44,847 nucleotides of DNA, taken from assembly GCA_947627875.1 (NCBI GenBank), contig CANQXS010000022.1:1-44847 (forward strand), given 5' to 3'. Source of the DNA: an uncultured Clostridia bacterium (lineage in GTDB: Bacteria > Bacillota > Clostridia > Oscillospirales > Ruminococcaceae). Numbering within the stretch: the first letter of the stretch is position 1; each line of letters opens with the position of its first letter. Made by a program: the position numbers and the translations under genes. Positions 15,751 to 24,816 of the stretch are shown one piece after another. The notes under the pieces are model-generated. The model saw nothing but the letters and a program-made list of their open reading frames with translations, was not told the DNA's origin and searched no databases.

Positions 15751-16926
15751 TTATTCCGATATGAACTCATCGCCCGAAACGGCGCAGTAAAGCGTTTGCT
15801 GCGAATCAAAGTCGAAATATCTTATTATGTATTTGCCGTCGAGATATTTAGCGACATATCCCGCCTTTACGTTTTCTTCGGCGACGGTTACGGTTACCTC
15901 TTTGCCGTCGGAGAGCCTGCGGGCTTTGCACCCGCCCGTGGAAAGGTCGTCGAAAATATATCCGTTCGCAACCGCTTTGTCGTTTCCGTTGTAATTCTCT
16001 ATAAATATCTCCCTGCCGTTCGGACCGATTATAAGCGTATCGACACAGTCGGAACATATCATCGCGCCCTCTTTTATCTGTGCGTATATCGGCAGTATCG
16101 GGGCGCTCGGGTCTGATTCGCGCTTTTTATGCGCCGATAATATTTTCTCGGGAAGCTCCCAGTCGGTTATTTCAAGCGTTTCAAGGTCAAGCTTTTTGTA
16201 TTCGGCAACACTCACCCGCCGAAGCTCCTCGCCGTTATGCTTTCTTGCCTCATCGGTGTCCCCTTCCCGCCAGTCGGCGTTTTCCTCCTGATAGTTGAGA
16301 ATAAAATACAGCTCTCCGCCGAGCTCGCCGCAAAAAGTTACGTCTGCAGAATATCCCGCGCACAAAAACTCGTTTACCGCAAGTCTTTTATTGGCGAAGT
16401 CATACCCGCAGAGATACAGCTCGCGCACGCCGAACGGTCTGCCCTCGGGGTGTTCGTTGACCCCGCCGAAATACAAAACGCCGCTTCCGAAAGCCGAACC
16501 CGCGCCCGAAAGCAAGGTGACGCCGTCTACGGTGTCGGTCTTTACCCGCCCCGTGCCGTCGATGGCGGCTTTATAAACGTTCAGACCGCTTACGGTCTTA
16601 TCGCCCTCGCAGCGGGTGCTGTCCTCGAACCAGTATATATTGCCGCCGACGGTGACCGGGTGATTATCCATACCGAGTGCGGAGCAGCTTTCGTCGGTGT
16701 GGGGGCAGTTCGGCTTCGGGCAGATTATAACGTCGGTGACCGATGAAAAATCGGCAAAGTGAAGCCGCTGTGCGGTATCTACATAAAGCTCGCCGTTTTC
16801 GTATTGAAAGCGGTCGTTGTAGTCGATTACGAAATATTCGGAGGGAGCCGACGACGAGCTTGCGGATTTTCCGCAGCCGCTCAGAAACAGCGCAAGCGCC
16901 AAAATTATCCAGAGTGATTTTTTCAT
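15751..16926 (-). CDS. Lipoprotein E of the paralogous array
   Basis: 391 residues. Lipobox FLSGC (Cys18) followed by a Ser-rich spacer. CPKPNCPHTDESC gives Cys69, Cys74, His76, Cys81, after LHFADFSSVTDVI. The body is beta-rich: YKAAIDGTGRVKTD, LYLCGYDFANKRL and ICSDCVDTLII (an additional CxxC-like pair near residue 300). The end YLDGKYIIRYFDF and SGDEFISE matches the family. AGGAG precedes the ATG. It lies 25 nt after lipoprotein F, so E and F probably share one transcript. Unknown function; outer-face membrane anchoring by lipid is the only firm inference. Confidence 0.85.
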   Translation of the reverse strand: MKKSLWIILALALFLSGCGKSASSSSAPSEYFVIDYNDRFQYENGELYVDTAQRLHFADFSSVTDVIICPKPNCPHTDESCSALGMDNHPVTVGGNIYWFEDSTRCEGDKTVSGLNVYKAAIDGTGRVKTDTVDGVTLLSGAGSAFGSGVLYFGGVNEHPEGRPFGVRELYLCGYDFANKRLAVNEFLCAGYSADVTFCGELGGELYFILNYQEENADWREGDTDEARKHNGEELRRVSVAEYKKLDLETLEITDWELPEKILSAHKKRESDPSAPILPIYAQIKEGAMICSDCVDTLIIGPNGREIFIENYNGNDKAVANGYIFDDLSTGGCKARRLSDGKEVTVTVAEENVKAGYVAKYLDGKYIIRYFDFDSQQTLYCAVSGDEFISE

Positions 16927-16951
16927 ATAAACCGCTCCTCTGCACCGACTG

Positions 16952-18010
16952 TCAGGAGATAACGCATGTCGCCAAAAGGCTTATCTCGTCGCCGACGACC
17001 TCGTCTTCATCAAGCCAATCAAACGTCCAGTCGAACCAGTCGTATACGAGATATTTGCCGTCCTTGTAAACTTTCGGGCCCCAGAAAACCGTCGAGACGA
17101 GGTTTTTATAAAGCTTTCCAGTTTCGATATCGTAAACCCCCGCGCCGATAAACAGCTTGCCGTTCACGACTCTGTAGCCGTAAATGTCGCCCTCCATAAC
17201 CTCAAATTTCTTTTCCGAGCCGTCCTCGGCGGTCAGAACGGCGCTGCCGTCTTCCTCGGTTATCATATAGCCGCCCTCGATCTGAATCGGGAATACGTCC
17301 TCCTCTTTAAGCTTTCCGGAGGAGAGGTCAAAAGTCGCGGCAAGGCGGTTTTTCTTTTCGGTATTGCCGGTAAACCATATCTTCCCGCCGAAAACTCCCT
17401 TGAAGCTTACGCGCAGATACTCCTCCCAATCGGGGAATATATCCGAAAAGTCGGCGGCAAGCTCGGTCTTCCTGCTCCCGAAATCGTAGGAATAAAGATA
17501 AGCGCCCCGTTTTTCGGCAAAGGAGCCGTATTCGTCAAAGGCAGGGTCGGAGCAGATGATATAGAGCTTATCCCCCGCAGAAAGAAGCGAGAGCGTATCG
17601 GCCTGGGCGGAAAGCTCGGCCTCTTTTCTTCTCTCGGTGCCGTCGGTCTTGGCGGAATGAACAAAGCTCAGCCCCTTGTCCTCGACGGTCACCCAGTATA
17701 TCCTGCCGCCGTGAGCTATGACCGCCTCGCCCGAGCTGCCAAAGCAGAGTGCAAAGCACTCGTCGGGGTCGGTGTGGGGGCAGTTCGGCTTCGGGCAGAC
17801 CACCGTCTGTTTTCCGGTATCGAAATCCACAAAGCAAAGGGTATACTTTGAGCCGTTCTGCGCGGAAAAATCGCGCTTGAAGTACATATTTTCGTTTGAA
17901 CTCGTCCTCCCCGAGCCGCTCACAAGGAGCCAGTCTCCGCCGGCGGAGCTTTTGGGCGCGCAGCCCGCCAGAAGCAGAATGCAAAGGATAGCGATAAAAA
18001 CTTTTTTCAT
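16952..18010 (-). CDS. Lipoprotein F of the paralogous array
   Basis: 352 residues. Lipobox LLAGC (Cys17). CPKPNCPHTDPDEC gives Cys72, Cys77, His79, Cys85, with one more Cys at 89, after VDFDTGKQTV. The body has SAKTDGTERRKEAEL and YLYSYDFGSRKTEL. The end (WFDWTFDWLDEDEVVGDEI) departs from the ELF ending of the others. GGGAGG precedes the ATG. It is first in the array. The only promoter-like pair upstream is TTGACT and TAGAAT separated by 19 nt (about 18047-18082), a weak match. It is the most divergent and shortest paralog. Confidence 0.82.
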   Translation of the reverse strand: MKKVFIAILCILLLAGCAPKSSAGGDWLLVSGSGRTSSNENMYFKRDFSAQNGSKYTLCFVDFDTGKQTVVCPKPNCPHTDPDECFALCFGSSGEAVIAHGGRIYWVTVEDKGLSFVHSAKTDGTERRKEAELSAQADTLSLLSAGDKLYIICSDPAFDEYGSFAEKRGAYLYSYDFGSRKTELAADFSDIFPDWEEYLRVSFKGVFGGKIWFTGNTEKKNRLAATFDLSSGKLKEEDVFPIQIEGGYMITEEDGSAVLTAEDGSEKKFEVMEGDIYGYRVVNGKLFIGAGVYDIETGKLYKNLVSTVFWGPKVYKDGKYLVYDWFDWTFDWLDEDEVVGDEISLLATCVIS

Positions 18011-18173
18011 ATTCGTTCCTCCCGAAATATCATAATTTCCACCGCAATTCTACCCTCTGCCCCAAGGTAAGAGTCAATAGGAAAACCCGCTTTTTGTAAG
18101 TCTGCACAAATCCGCACGAGATTTTTGTGTAAATCATCCCGCCGCTCCGCTAAAAGCTCTTAAAACAGCAAAG

Positions 18174-18199
18174 CCCCCGAATGCCTGAGCACTCGGGGG
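18174..18199 (-). terminator. Rho-independent terminator after the ABC-MscS operon
   Basis: An 11-bp stem (CCCCCGA plus one G-T wobble plus TGC) closed by a TCAG tetraloop, then a T-rich stretch on the minus strand. It lies about 20 nt past the stop of the MscS gene. Confidence 0.8.
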
Positions 18200-18219
18200 A
18201 GGTTTATAAACTTAAGTCA

Positions 18220-19026
18220 TTACTGCTTCATATGCACGTCGACCTGCGGGAACGGGATCTCGATGCCGGCGGCGCGAATCTTCTCGACAGTGGTCTGAAG
18301 CAGCTCGAACCGCGCATTCCAGTAGTTAGCGCTCTCGACGCATACCCTGAGAGTAAGGCATACCGAGGAATCCTTATGCGCCGAGACGAACGCCTTCGGG
18401 GCGGGCTCCGCGAGGACTTCTGGGCAGTCCTCCGCGCATTTGAGCAGGACGCCCTTAGCCTTTTCGATGTCGGTCGAATACGAAACGTCGACGTCGATGT
18501 CAATTCCCCGAATCGGCTTGCAGGAGAGATTGGTAACCGTCGACGACGAAAGCGCCGAGTTGGGAATGTTTACCGAGCGGCTGTCTACGGTCACAAGGCG
18601 GGTGTAAAACAGCCCTATCTCCTCTACAGTCCCCTCTCCGACGGGCGTGGTTATGTAGTCGCCGATATGAAACGGCTTGAATACGAGTATCATAACGCCG
18701 CCGGCGATATTAGAGAGCCCGCCCTGGAGCGCGAGCCCTATAGCGAGCCCGCAGGAGCCTATCGCCGCGATTATCGTTGCCGACGGAACGCCGAGTATCT
18801 CGACTGCGATAATGATTATCAGCGCGTTTAAGACCAGCTTCAGCGACGAGACCACCAGCGAGCCGACGTTTGAATCGAGCTTCGCGACAGCCTTTCCGCC
18901 GGATATCTTTTTGCTTAAGAGCTTAACGAGCTTCAGCCCTACGAGCAGCACCGCCGCCGCCGCGACGAGCTTTAACGCGAAGCTCACAAGGTATTCGTTG
19001 ACAAAATTGATAAGCCAATCCAACAT
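18220..19026 (-). CDS. Small-conductance mechanosensitive channel, MscS family
   Basis: 268 residues. Three N-terminal membrane helices: about 12-32, 58-78 and the pore helix near 85-115, where GLAIGLALQGGLSNIAGGVMI matches the Gly/Ala-packed TM3 of MscS. The cytoplasmic beta domain follows, with PFHIGDYI, GTVEEIGLFYTRLVTVDSR and NIPNSALSSSTVTNLS, all family signatures. It opens under membrane tension to relieve osmotic shock. AAAGGAG lies 7 nt before the ATG, and the gene begins 18 nt after the second ABC fusion, so it is the last gene of that operon. Why a tension-gated channel is co-transcribed with a MacB-like pair is not evident. Confidence 0.95.
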   Translation of the reverse strand: MLDWLINFVNEYLVSFALKLVAAAAVLLVGLKLVKLLSKKISGGKAVAKLDSNVGSLVVSSLKLVLNALIIIIAVEILGVPSATIIAAIGSCGLAIGLALQGGLSNIAGGVMILVFKPFHIGDYITTPVGEGTVEEIGLFYTRLVTVDSRSVNIPNSALSSSTVTNLSCKPIRGIDIDVDVSYSTDIEKAKGVLLKCAEDCPEVLAEPAPKAFVSAHKDSSVCLTLRVCVESANYWNARFELLQTTVEKIRAAGIEIPFPQVDVHMKQ

Positions 19027-19044
19027 AATTTTTCTCCTTTAAAA

Positions 19045-21516
19045 TTATTCATATCTCGCCGCAAGCTTTGCGGGAGGAAGCCTGAGAAGCGCGGACAGCG
19101 GCATTACCGTTACCGCAAGATAACATATGACGATGACAAGTCCCGAAAGCGCCGCAGCATACCAAGGGAGCAGCAGCGGCAGCTCGACCGACGACCATCT
19201 TTGTATCGCGGCTACGGCAGCCCAGGTCAGCGCGGCGGCGGGGATCATCGCCGCCAAAGCCGAAACCGCGCCCTCGATAAGGAATATCGCGTAGAGCTTT
19301 CTGCCGGGTATCCCGAGCATTCTGTATACCGCAACGAGACCTATCCTCTCCCTCGCCTGAGTACGGCAGAGAAGATAGAGCATCACAACGCAGAGAACAA
19401 GCACGCTCGCGGTCACTATGCTCCTTGCGTCCATTCTTATATGCGCAGCGTCTTCGTATTCCTTAAGCTGTATACCGTATCTGTCGGTCACCGAGGGGAT
19501 TATAGCGGCGTCGTCATAGCTCTTTATGAATTTTCTCACAAAGCTCAGCATCGCGGGCTTGTCGGCGCAATAAATCTCGTAGTTTGTTCCCGCAAGGTTC
19601 ATCGCCCTGAGGTCAATAGCATCGTCGGAAAGCACCAGCGAGTAATGCGTGTCGTCGATGCTTACCGTCCCCGCGACGGTATAGTTCCCGCCGCTGCCGC
19701 CGGGGCGGTAGTATTCGCCTATTCTGCCCTCCCAGATCTTTCCGACCATCGCCGTATTGATAAGGCATTCTTCGGGTCCGAGCTCCAAGCCGTCATACTC
19801 GCCGGGGTACATTCTTTTCAGCTCAGTGAGCGAAAGTATTTTTGCGCTGCCGTTGCAGAGCGCGAGCATAGCGCTCTTCGAGAGATAAGCGGTTCTTGCG
19901 CCGCTGTCGGATATCCCGCATATTTTCAGCGGATATTCCCGCCTTACGGCTTCGGCATAGGCGCCGATAAAATAGCTTAAGTCCCTTACGCTGTTAAGAA
20001 CAAGGCTGTCCTGCTCGAGCATCGCTTCGAGCACCTGCCTGTCAACCACGATTTCATAGGGCTCGATCGGCATAGTTCCGTATATCAGCGCCGATTCGTC
20101 GAGCCTGTCTATCGGAGCGTAGCTCATAGCGTTCGGGAGCCTTACGGTCTGCGCGTCCATCTGGAAGAAGGTGGTGACTTTATATTCGCATTTAGCCGTT
20201 ATCGGCTGAATTATGTCGAAATCCAAGCCCTCGCTCTTTGCCGCGGCGCTGAGCGCCTTTGTGAAATCCGCCTCGGGGGTCTCGCCGACGCCCGAAGGCT
20301 TTGAACCCTGCGCGATATTCACCGAGAGCATATGCGGGTCAGAGGTGAGAAAGTCCTCGGGGTCGACCTTCGCGAGATTCAGAAAATCTCCGACGACCAC
20401 AAGAACGAGCACCGTAAGGAGCACAAGGAACACCCTTGTCCCCGCTTTTCGCATTTTTCCGCCGTTTCTGAGGCTCCAGGCCTCGCGGAACATCATGCGC
20501 GCGGTAAGCCCGCTGCCGGGCGCCGCCGAAGGAGCGTTCTCAACGCCGAAGAGCCCGCCTTCCGTTTTTGCGCCGGAATCTATCGCGTCTATGTCTATTA
20601 CCGGTCTTCTGCCCTCGACAATGACAGGAGCGTCTTCGGGCTTGCCGAGGGTCACCGCCCGCCTGTCCGAAATTTTGAGCAGTACCCTGTTTCTGAGGAC
20701 CGCGACGGTGAGCTCGACCGGCTCGGCGCCCTTTTCCGAAAGGAGCCTCAAGCTCAGTGAGCCTTCCGCGACGGAGCTCTCCTCCAATTCGCCGGCATAG
20801 ACCCTGTTTTGCGAGGACGCCGCCATATCGGAGCGTTCCCAGCTTTCGGAATCAGAGACCACTCTGCCGTCGGAGAGCCTGATTATGCGGTCGGCAAAGA
20901 ACCTTGCGATGTCCTCCTCGTGGGTGACCATAACCACAAGGCTTTCCTTAGAGGCTCGGCGCAAAAGAGTGCAGACCGCGCGGGTGCTCTCCTCGTCGAG
21001 GTTGCCTGTCGGCTCGTCGGCAAAGATGACCCGCGGCTTTTTTACTATCGCCCTCGCGATGGCTACGCGCTGCTGCTGACCGCCCGAGAGCTCGTCGACC
21101 CTCCTGCGGATATAGCGCTCCATTCCCACGGACTTAAGCGCGAGCTTTACCCGCTTTATCTTTTCGGCGTGGGGCAGGTCTACTCCGTGGAGACCGAGAT
21201 AAACGTTATAGGCGACGCTGTGCTCCGGCAGAAGATAGTAATTCTGGAAAATATAGCCGAAGCTGCGGTCTCTTACGAGTTCAAAGGCTCTGGTGCCGTA
21301 TTTCGTGACCGTCAGACCGTCGACGGTAAGGCTGCCGCCGTCGAAGCTGTCGAGCCCGCCGACCGCGTTTAAAAAGCTTGTCTTTCCGCAGCCCGAGGGA
21401 CCGAGTATGCAAACGAAGCCCCTGTCGGGAAGGGAGAGCGAAACGCCGTGGAGAACGGTGTTGGCGGCGCGGGTACGCCTGTCGTAAGTCTTTTTAAGGT
21501 CTTTTACCTCTATCAT
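19045..21516 (-). CDS. MacB-like ABC transporter, fused ATPase and FtsX-type permease (second of pair)
   Basis: 823 residues from the ATG at 21516, which overlaps the stop of the upstream gene (ATGA); a longer reading would add 30 residues encoded inside that gene. ATPase domain about 1-225: GPSGCGKTS (39-47), LSGGQQQRVAIARA, VIFADEPTGNLD. A cytosolic insert of about 115 residues follows (SLRLLSEKGAEPVELTVAV). Then come TM1 (VFLVLLTVLVLVVVGDFL), a large outer domain of about 300 residues, and three C-terminal helices (ASVLVLCVVMLYLLC; AVSALAAMIPAAALTW; SGLVIVICYLAVTVM). Such four-helix transporters work as mechanotransmitters or exporters. With its partner it likely forms a heterodimer. Confidence 0.9.
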   Translation of the reverse strand: MIEVKDLKKTYDRRTRAANTVLHGVSLSLPDRGFVCILGPSGCGKTSFLNAVGGLDSFDGGSLTVDGLTVTKYGTRAFELVRDRSFGYIFQNYYLLPEHSVAYNVYLGLHGVDLPHAEKIKRVKLALKSVGMERYIRRRVDELSGGQQQRVAIARAIVKKPRVIFADEPTGNLDEESTRAVCTLLRRASKESLVVMVTHEEDIARFFADRIIRLSDGRVVSDSESWERSDMAASSQNRVYAGELEESSVAEGSLSLRLLSEKGAEPVELTVAVLRNRVLLKISDRRAVTLGKPEDAPVIVEGRRPVIDIDAIDSGAKTEGGLFGVENAPSAAPGSGLTARMMFREAWSLRNGGKMRKAGTRVFLVLLTVLVLVVVGDFLNLAKVDPEDFLTSDPHMLSVNIAQGSKPSGVGETPEADFTKALSAAAKSEGLDFDIIQPITAKCEYKVTTFFQMDAQTVRLPNAMSYAPIDRLDESALIYGTMPIEPYEIVVDRQVLEAMLEQDSLVLNSVRDLSYFIGAYAEAVRREYPLKICGISDSGARTAYLSKSAMLALCNGSAKILSLTELKRMYPGEYDGLELGPEECLINTAMVGKIWEGRIGEYYRPGGSGGNYTVAGTVSIDDTHYSLVLSDDAIDLRAMNLAGTNYEIYCADKPAMLSFVRKFIKSYDDAAIIPSVTDRYGIQLKEYEDAAHIRMDARSIVTASVLVLCVVMLYLLCRTQARERIGLVAVYRMLGIPGRKLYAIFLIEGAVSALAAMIPAAALTWAAVAAIQRWSSVELPLLLPWYAAALSGLVIVICYLAVTVMPLSALLRLPPAKLAARYE

Positions 21517-23885
21517 GCTTCCGCCTCCCCGTCTTCGTCCAACTCTATATCCTGCGATATTGTTCCGAGAGGATAAACCTGCTTTCCGAGCGCCCTGACT
21601 ATCCATACCGAAGCGATTAGCGCAAGGAGCATATGGACCGCCGCAAGCAGGCAGAGATACGGCGGGGTCAGATATCTGAGCATTGCTACTATCTTTTCAA
21701 CGCCGAGGCTGCTGCATATCAGTATCCCCGCGGCGCCGATAAGCTCGCCGAAAACAGTGAACGCCGCGATCTGGATAACAACCGAGCGCTTTGCGGTCTT
21801 TCCGGTAAGACCGATATTCCCGAGCAGGCGGTAGCTGTCGTTCTGGAGCGAGAACATTGCCCGAAGTACCACCACCTGAAGCACGGCGGCGGCTATCAGC
21901 ACGACGATGCATATCCTTAAGGTCTGAACTCTCTCGGCGGCGAGGTCGGGGTCCTGCTTGACGGCTCCCTGGCGGTATACCGACATAGCGGGATAGCCCA
22001 GCTTTTCGAGGGCGCTGAGAACGCCGTCGACGTATGCGTAGTCGGTGACAGTAACGCCTATTTCGTTGCGGGTCTGCCAGCAGAGAGTGTTGAAGGCGTC
22101 GTAGTCGACGCAGACGATTTTGGAATAGACCCTCTGTTTTATATATTCGTAGTCGAAACCGTCCTCAACGCTGCCAACGACGGTAGGCATAAGAACGTAT
22201 TCGCGATGATTGCCGTTTTCGTCGGCGTCGTCGCTGTAAAAAGTCCGGGGCTTAACGTCGTCGGGGAATTCCGGCAGGTTTCTGTCGTAAAAGATGTTTG
22301 CGCTCCCGACATAATGCCCCTCTTCAACCGAGGGCAGCTCGAGCGAAGGCGGCGCAGGGTCGGCTTCCTGCGCTTTAAGGGCTCCCTCGGGAATATCGAG
22401 CGGGTTGTTCGGCAGATACATAAACCCGTGGTCCGCAACGGTATTGCTCACGTTTAAGTATGACTGCGTGAAAAGCCGCCCCATATCGCCGTGGAAGTAA
22501 AATCCCTCGCCCCTGTCGGTCGTCCCGACCACCTGGCAGCTCAGCTCGATATAGGAATCGAGAGGCATCGTCCTGAAATTGACGAGCCTTATCTTTACGA
22601 AGTCGCCGACGCCGTAGCTTTCGTCCCCCGAAACGACCTCGTAGAGGTTCTCGGGGAGCCTTCCGCCGGTGAGAAATTCCTCGCCCTCGGGCAGTATAGG
22701 AACGGTTTTCGCGAACGGCGCGGTCTGTTTAACGGTGTATATGCTCCGGATCTCGGGGACGAAATCATGAACATCGGGGTCAAAAACCGAAACCTCGGTA
22801 TAGCTAAGCTCATAGTCGACCTCTTCGCGGTAGGCATACCTTATGTCGGATATGCACGCCCAGGGCTCGATCTCTTTAACGTGGGAAATACCGAGTATAT
22901 TCGCGATGTCGCCGTCGGAAAGCGAAGAAGCTCCCGGGTTTCCGCTCGTAACGATTATCCTCGTAGGGTCGCCGTTGGCAAAGGCGGAGTCGTCGTATAT
23001 CTTCGTCGAGGTGTCGTCTATAGACGTGATGAGCACCCCTAAAAACGCGAACACCGCGAACGCCGTTATCGCGAAGAAAGCGGCGGTCATAGCAGTCCAG
23101 ACGGGGCGGCTGAGGCATTGGAGCCTTGCGACATAGGCGCTGAGAAAGCGCCTGCCCTTTCCCGAGCGCGCAGGCGCGGGCTGAGGCTCGGGGGCTTTTC
23201 TGAGCTCGGTGTCCGAGGCGACACGCCCGTCCTGGATCACTATATGGCGGGTGGCGAGGTCTTTAGCCTCGTCGAATTCGTGGGTAACGAGGATAACGAG
23301 CCTTTCGCGCGCGGCGTCGGCAAGAAGCTCGATTATCTTCTTGCTGTTTTCCGAGTCGAGGTTGCCGGTCGGCTCGTCGGCGATAAGTATCGGCGCGGGC
23401 TTCGCAAGGGCGCGGGCTATGCTAAGGCGCTGCTTCTGACCGCTCGAAAGCTTTGCGGCGCGGCGGTTCCTGAGCTCCCAAAGGTCTACCCGGTTAAGGA
23501 TATCCTTCGCGCTCCGCTTTGCCTCGGCAGAGTCCATTCCCGTTATTATAAGGGCGCTCATAACGTTTCTCATAACCGAAGCGCCAGGGAGGATACCGTA
23601 ATTCTGGGAAATAAAGCTTATGTTGTCGCGGCGGTAGCGCTCCCAGTCGAGCCCGCTGTAATGCGAGGTCGGCTTGCCGTTAAAGAACATTTCGCCGCTC
23701 TCATAGGGGATAAGCCCGCCGCATACGCTCACGAGCGTGGATTTTCCGCTGCCGCTCTCGCCGGTCACCGCAACGAATTCTCCCCTCGAAAATGAAAGGC
23801 TGACCGAATTGAGCCCCACAACGACCGACTGCGCGCCGGTGTAGAACTTTCCTACGCGTGCAAGCTCGAGCAGAGTTTCAGCCAT
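21513..23885 (-). CDS. MacB-like ABC transporter, fused ATPase and FtsX-type permease (first of pair)
   Basis: 790 residues. ATPase about 1-225: GESGSGKST (42-50), signature LSSGQKQRLSIARA (Ser for the usual second-position Gly), Walker B ILIADEPTGNLD, H-loop LVTHEFDEAK. TM1 near 255-280 (AAFFAITAFAVFAFLGVLI). An outer domain of about 350 residues follows, then three C-terminal helices (IVVLIAAAVLQVVVL; FTVFGELIGAAGILIC; YLCLLAAVHMLLALIASVWI). Together with the overlapping downstream homolog it probably forms a heterodimer of MacB/LolCDE-like architecture; substrate unknown. The ribosome binding site is AAAGGA, 11 nt from the ATG. It is the first gene of the operon ending with the MscS channel. 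Confidence 0.9.
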   Translation of the reverse strand: MAETLLELARVGKFYTGAQSVVVGLNSVSLSFSRGEFVAVTGESGSGKSTLVSVCGGLIPYESGEMFFNGKPTSHYSGLDWERYRRDNISFISQNYGILPGASVMRNVMSALIITGMDSAEAKRSAKDILNRVDLWELRNRRAAKLSSGQKQRLSIARALAKPAPILIADEPTGNLDSENSKKIIELLADAARERLVILVTHEFDEAKDLATRHIVIQDGRVASDTELRKAPEPQPAPARSGKGRRFLSAYVARLQCLSRPVWTAMTAAFFAITAFAVFAFLGVLITSIDDTSTKIYDDSAFANGDPTRIIVTSGNPGASSLSDGDIANILGISHVKEIEPWACISDIRYAYREEVDYELSYTEVSVFDPDVHDFVPEIRSIYTVKQTAPFAKTVPILPEGEEFLTGGRLPENLYEVVSGDESYGVGDFVKIRLVNFRTMPLDSYIELSCQVVGTTDRGEGFYFHGDMGRLFTQSYLNVSNTVADHGFMYLPNNPLDIPEGALKAQEADPAPPSLELPSVEEGHYVGSANIFYDRNLPEFPDDVKPRTFYSDDADENGNHREYVLMPTVVGSVEDGFDYEYIKQRVYSKIVCVDYDAFNTLCWQTRNEIGVTVTDYAYVDGVLSALEKLGYPAMSVYRQGAVKQDPDLAAERVQTLRICIVVLIAAAVLQVVVLRAMFSLQNDSYRLLGNIGLTGKTAKRSVVIQIAAFTVFGELIGAAGILICSSLGVEKIVAMLRYLTPPYLCLLAAVHMLLALIASVWIVRALGKQVYPLGTISQDIELDEDGEAEA

Positions 23886-23918
23886 TTAAACCACCGTCCT
23901 TTACCTTTATTCGGAATA

Positions 23919-23947
23919 AGTATACCACATCAAAGGACAAAAGTAAA
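23919..23947 (-). promoter_or_regulatory. Predicted promoter of the MacB-like operon
   Basis: TTTACT (23942-23947), 17-nt spacer, TATACT (23919-23924), with an extended -10 TG. It lies about 34 nt before the start codon at 23885. Confidence 0.55.
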
Positions 23948-24013
23948 GGAAAATCGGGAAAAAAGCGCTCGGGCAGCGGTATTTCGCCGTTTCGCCAACA
24001 TCGCCGATATATA

Positions 24014-24045
24014 AAAGACCGATGCAGTTTTCCGCACCGGTCTTT
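24014..24045 (-). terminator. Terminator after the VWA gene
   Basis: AAAGACCG and CGGTCTTT form the base of a stem extended by a partly paired TGC/GCA, with a T-rich flank on both strands. It sits 8 nt beyond the stop of the VWA gene. Confidence 0.8.
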
Positions 24046-24052
24046 CTTTTGT

Positions 24053-24709
24053 TTACTTTTTCGGCTTTTTTCTGCCCTTATAGTCCTCGTCGATGCGCTT
24101 TTTCCAGCCGCTGCCGAGCGGCGCGTTCGACCTGACAGTGCAGATCGCCTCGCTCAGGACCTCGTAGTTGAGCCTTGTCCCCACGCTGTCGGAACGGTAA
24201 TTTACCGCGCGGTCGGCGCCTATCCCGAAGCCCTTCGCGGTCTCGACTGCGTCGATATTCGCTCCTAAGAACAAAAACTCCCAGCCGTATTTTTCCTTCT
24301 GCCGCTCGATCATCTTTTTTACTTCTTCGCTCGAATAGCGGCGGCTCGCGTTCTCCATTCCGTCGGTCGTGATGACGAAAAGCGTATGCTCCGGAACGTC
24401 CTCCTCGCGGGCGTATTTGTGAACGTTCCCGATATGGCGGATAGCGCCGCCTATCGCGTCGATGAGGGCTGTGCAGCCGCGGACGCTGTAATCGTCCTCG
24501 GTGAGCGGCTTTATGTTTCTGAGGTCGACGCGGTCGTGAATTACCTCGCTTTCGCCGTCAAACAGAACCGTCGAGACGAGCGCCTCTCCCTCCGCCCTTT
24601 TCTGCTTTTCGATCATCGCGTTGAAGCCGCCTATGGTGTCGGACTCGAGCCCCGCCATAGACCCGCTGCGGTCTAAAATGAATACGATTTCGGTAAGATT
24701 CTTTTTCAT
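24053..24709 (-). CDS. VWA-domain protein, TerY-like
   Basis: 218 residues, soluble, no signal peptide. VFILDRSGSMAG (Asp13, Ser15, Ser17) is an intact MIDAS DxSxS motif. GCTALIDAIGG supplies the MIDAS threonine loop and VITTDGMENASRRYS the later aspartate. The domain takes up nearly the whole chain, as in TerY-type VWA proteins, which are metal-dependent protein-interaction modules of tellurite/stress-response systems. AGGAGG precedes the ATG. A TATAAT-like box lies at 24759-24764 on the minus strand without a clear -35. It follows the macrodomain gene by about 107 nt on the same strand. No TerD, TerC or kinase gene is nearby, so membership of a Ter system is unproven. Confidence 0.85.
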   Translation of the reverse strand: MKKNLTEIVFILDRSGSMAGLESDTIGGFNAMIEKQKRAEGEALVSTVLFDGESEVIHDRVDLRNIKPLTEDDYSVRGCTALIDAIGGAIRHIGNVHKYAREEDVPEHTLFVITTDGMENASRRYSSEEVKKMIERQKEKYGWEFLFLGANIDAVETAKGFGIGADRAVNYRSDSVGTRLNYEVLSEAICTVRSNAPLGSGWKKRIDEDYKGRKKPKK

Positions 24710-24816
24710 AAGTAAAACCTCCTGAATAATATGACGTCTGCCTTTTGCTTACATTCATATTATAGCGGAGGTTTTTGCGGCTGTGGTCGCTTAAAAAGCG
24801 ACATTTTCGGGAGGCT

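Noticed and set aside
18047-18082. TTGACT and TAGAAT upstream of lipoprotein F as a normal promoter
   Set aside because: The 19-nt spacing and imperfect -10 make it too weak to list as a feature.
22139-22438. Minus-strand open frame inside the first MacB-like gene
   Set aside because: Another frame of a gene with clear ABC motifs; composition is Arg/Thr-rich and domain-free.
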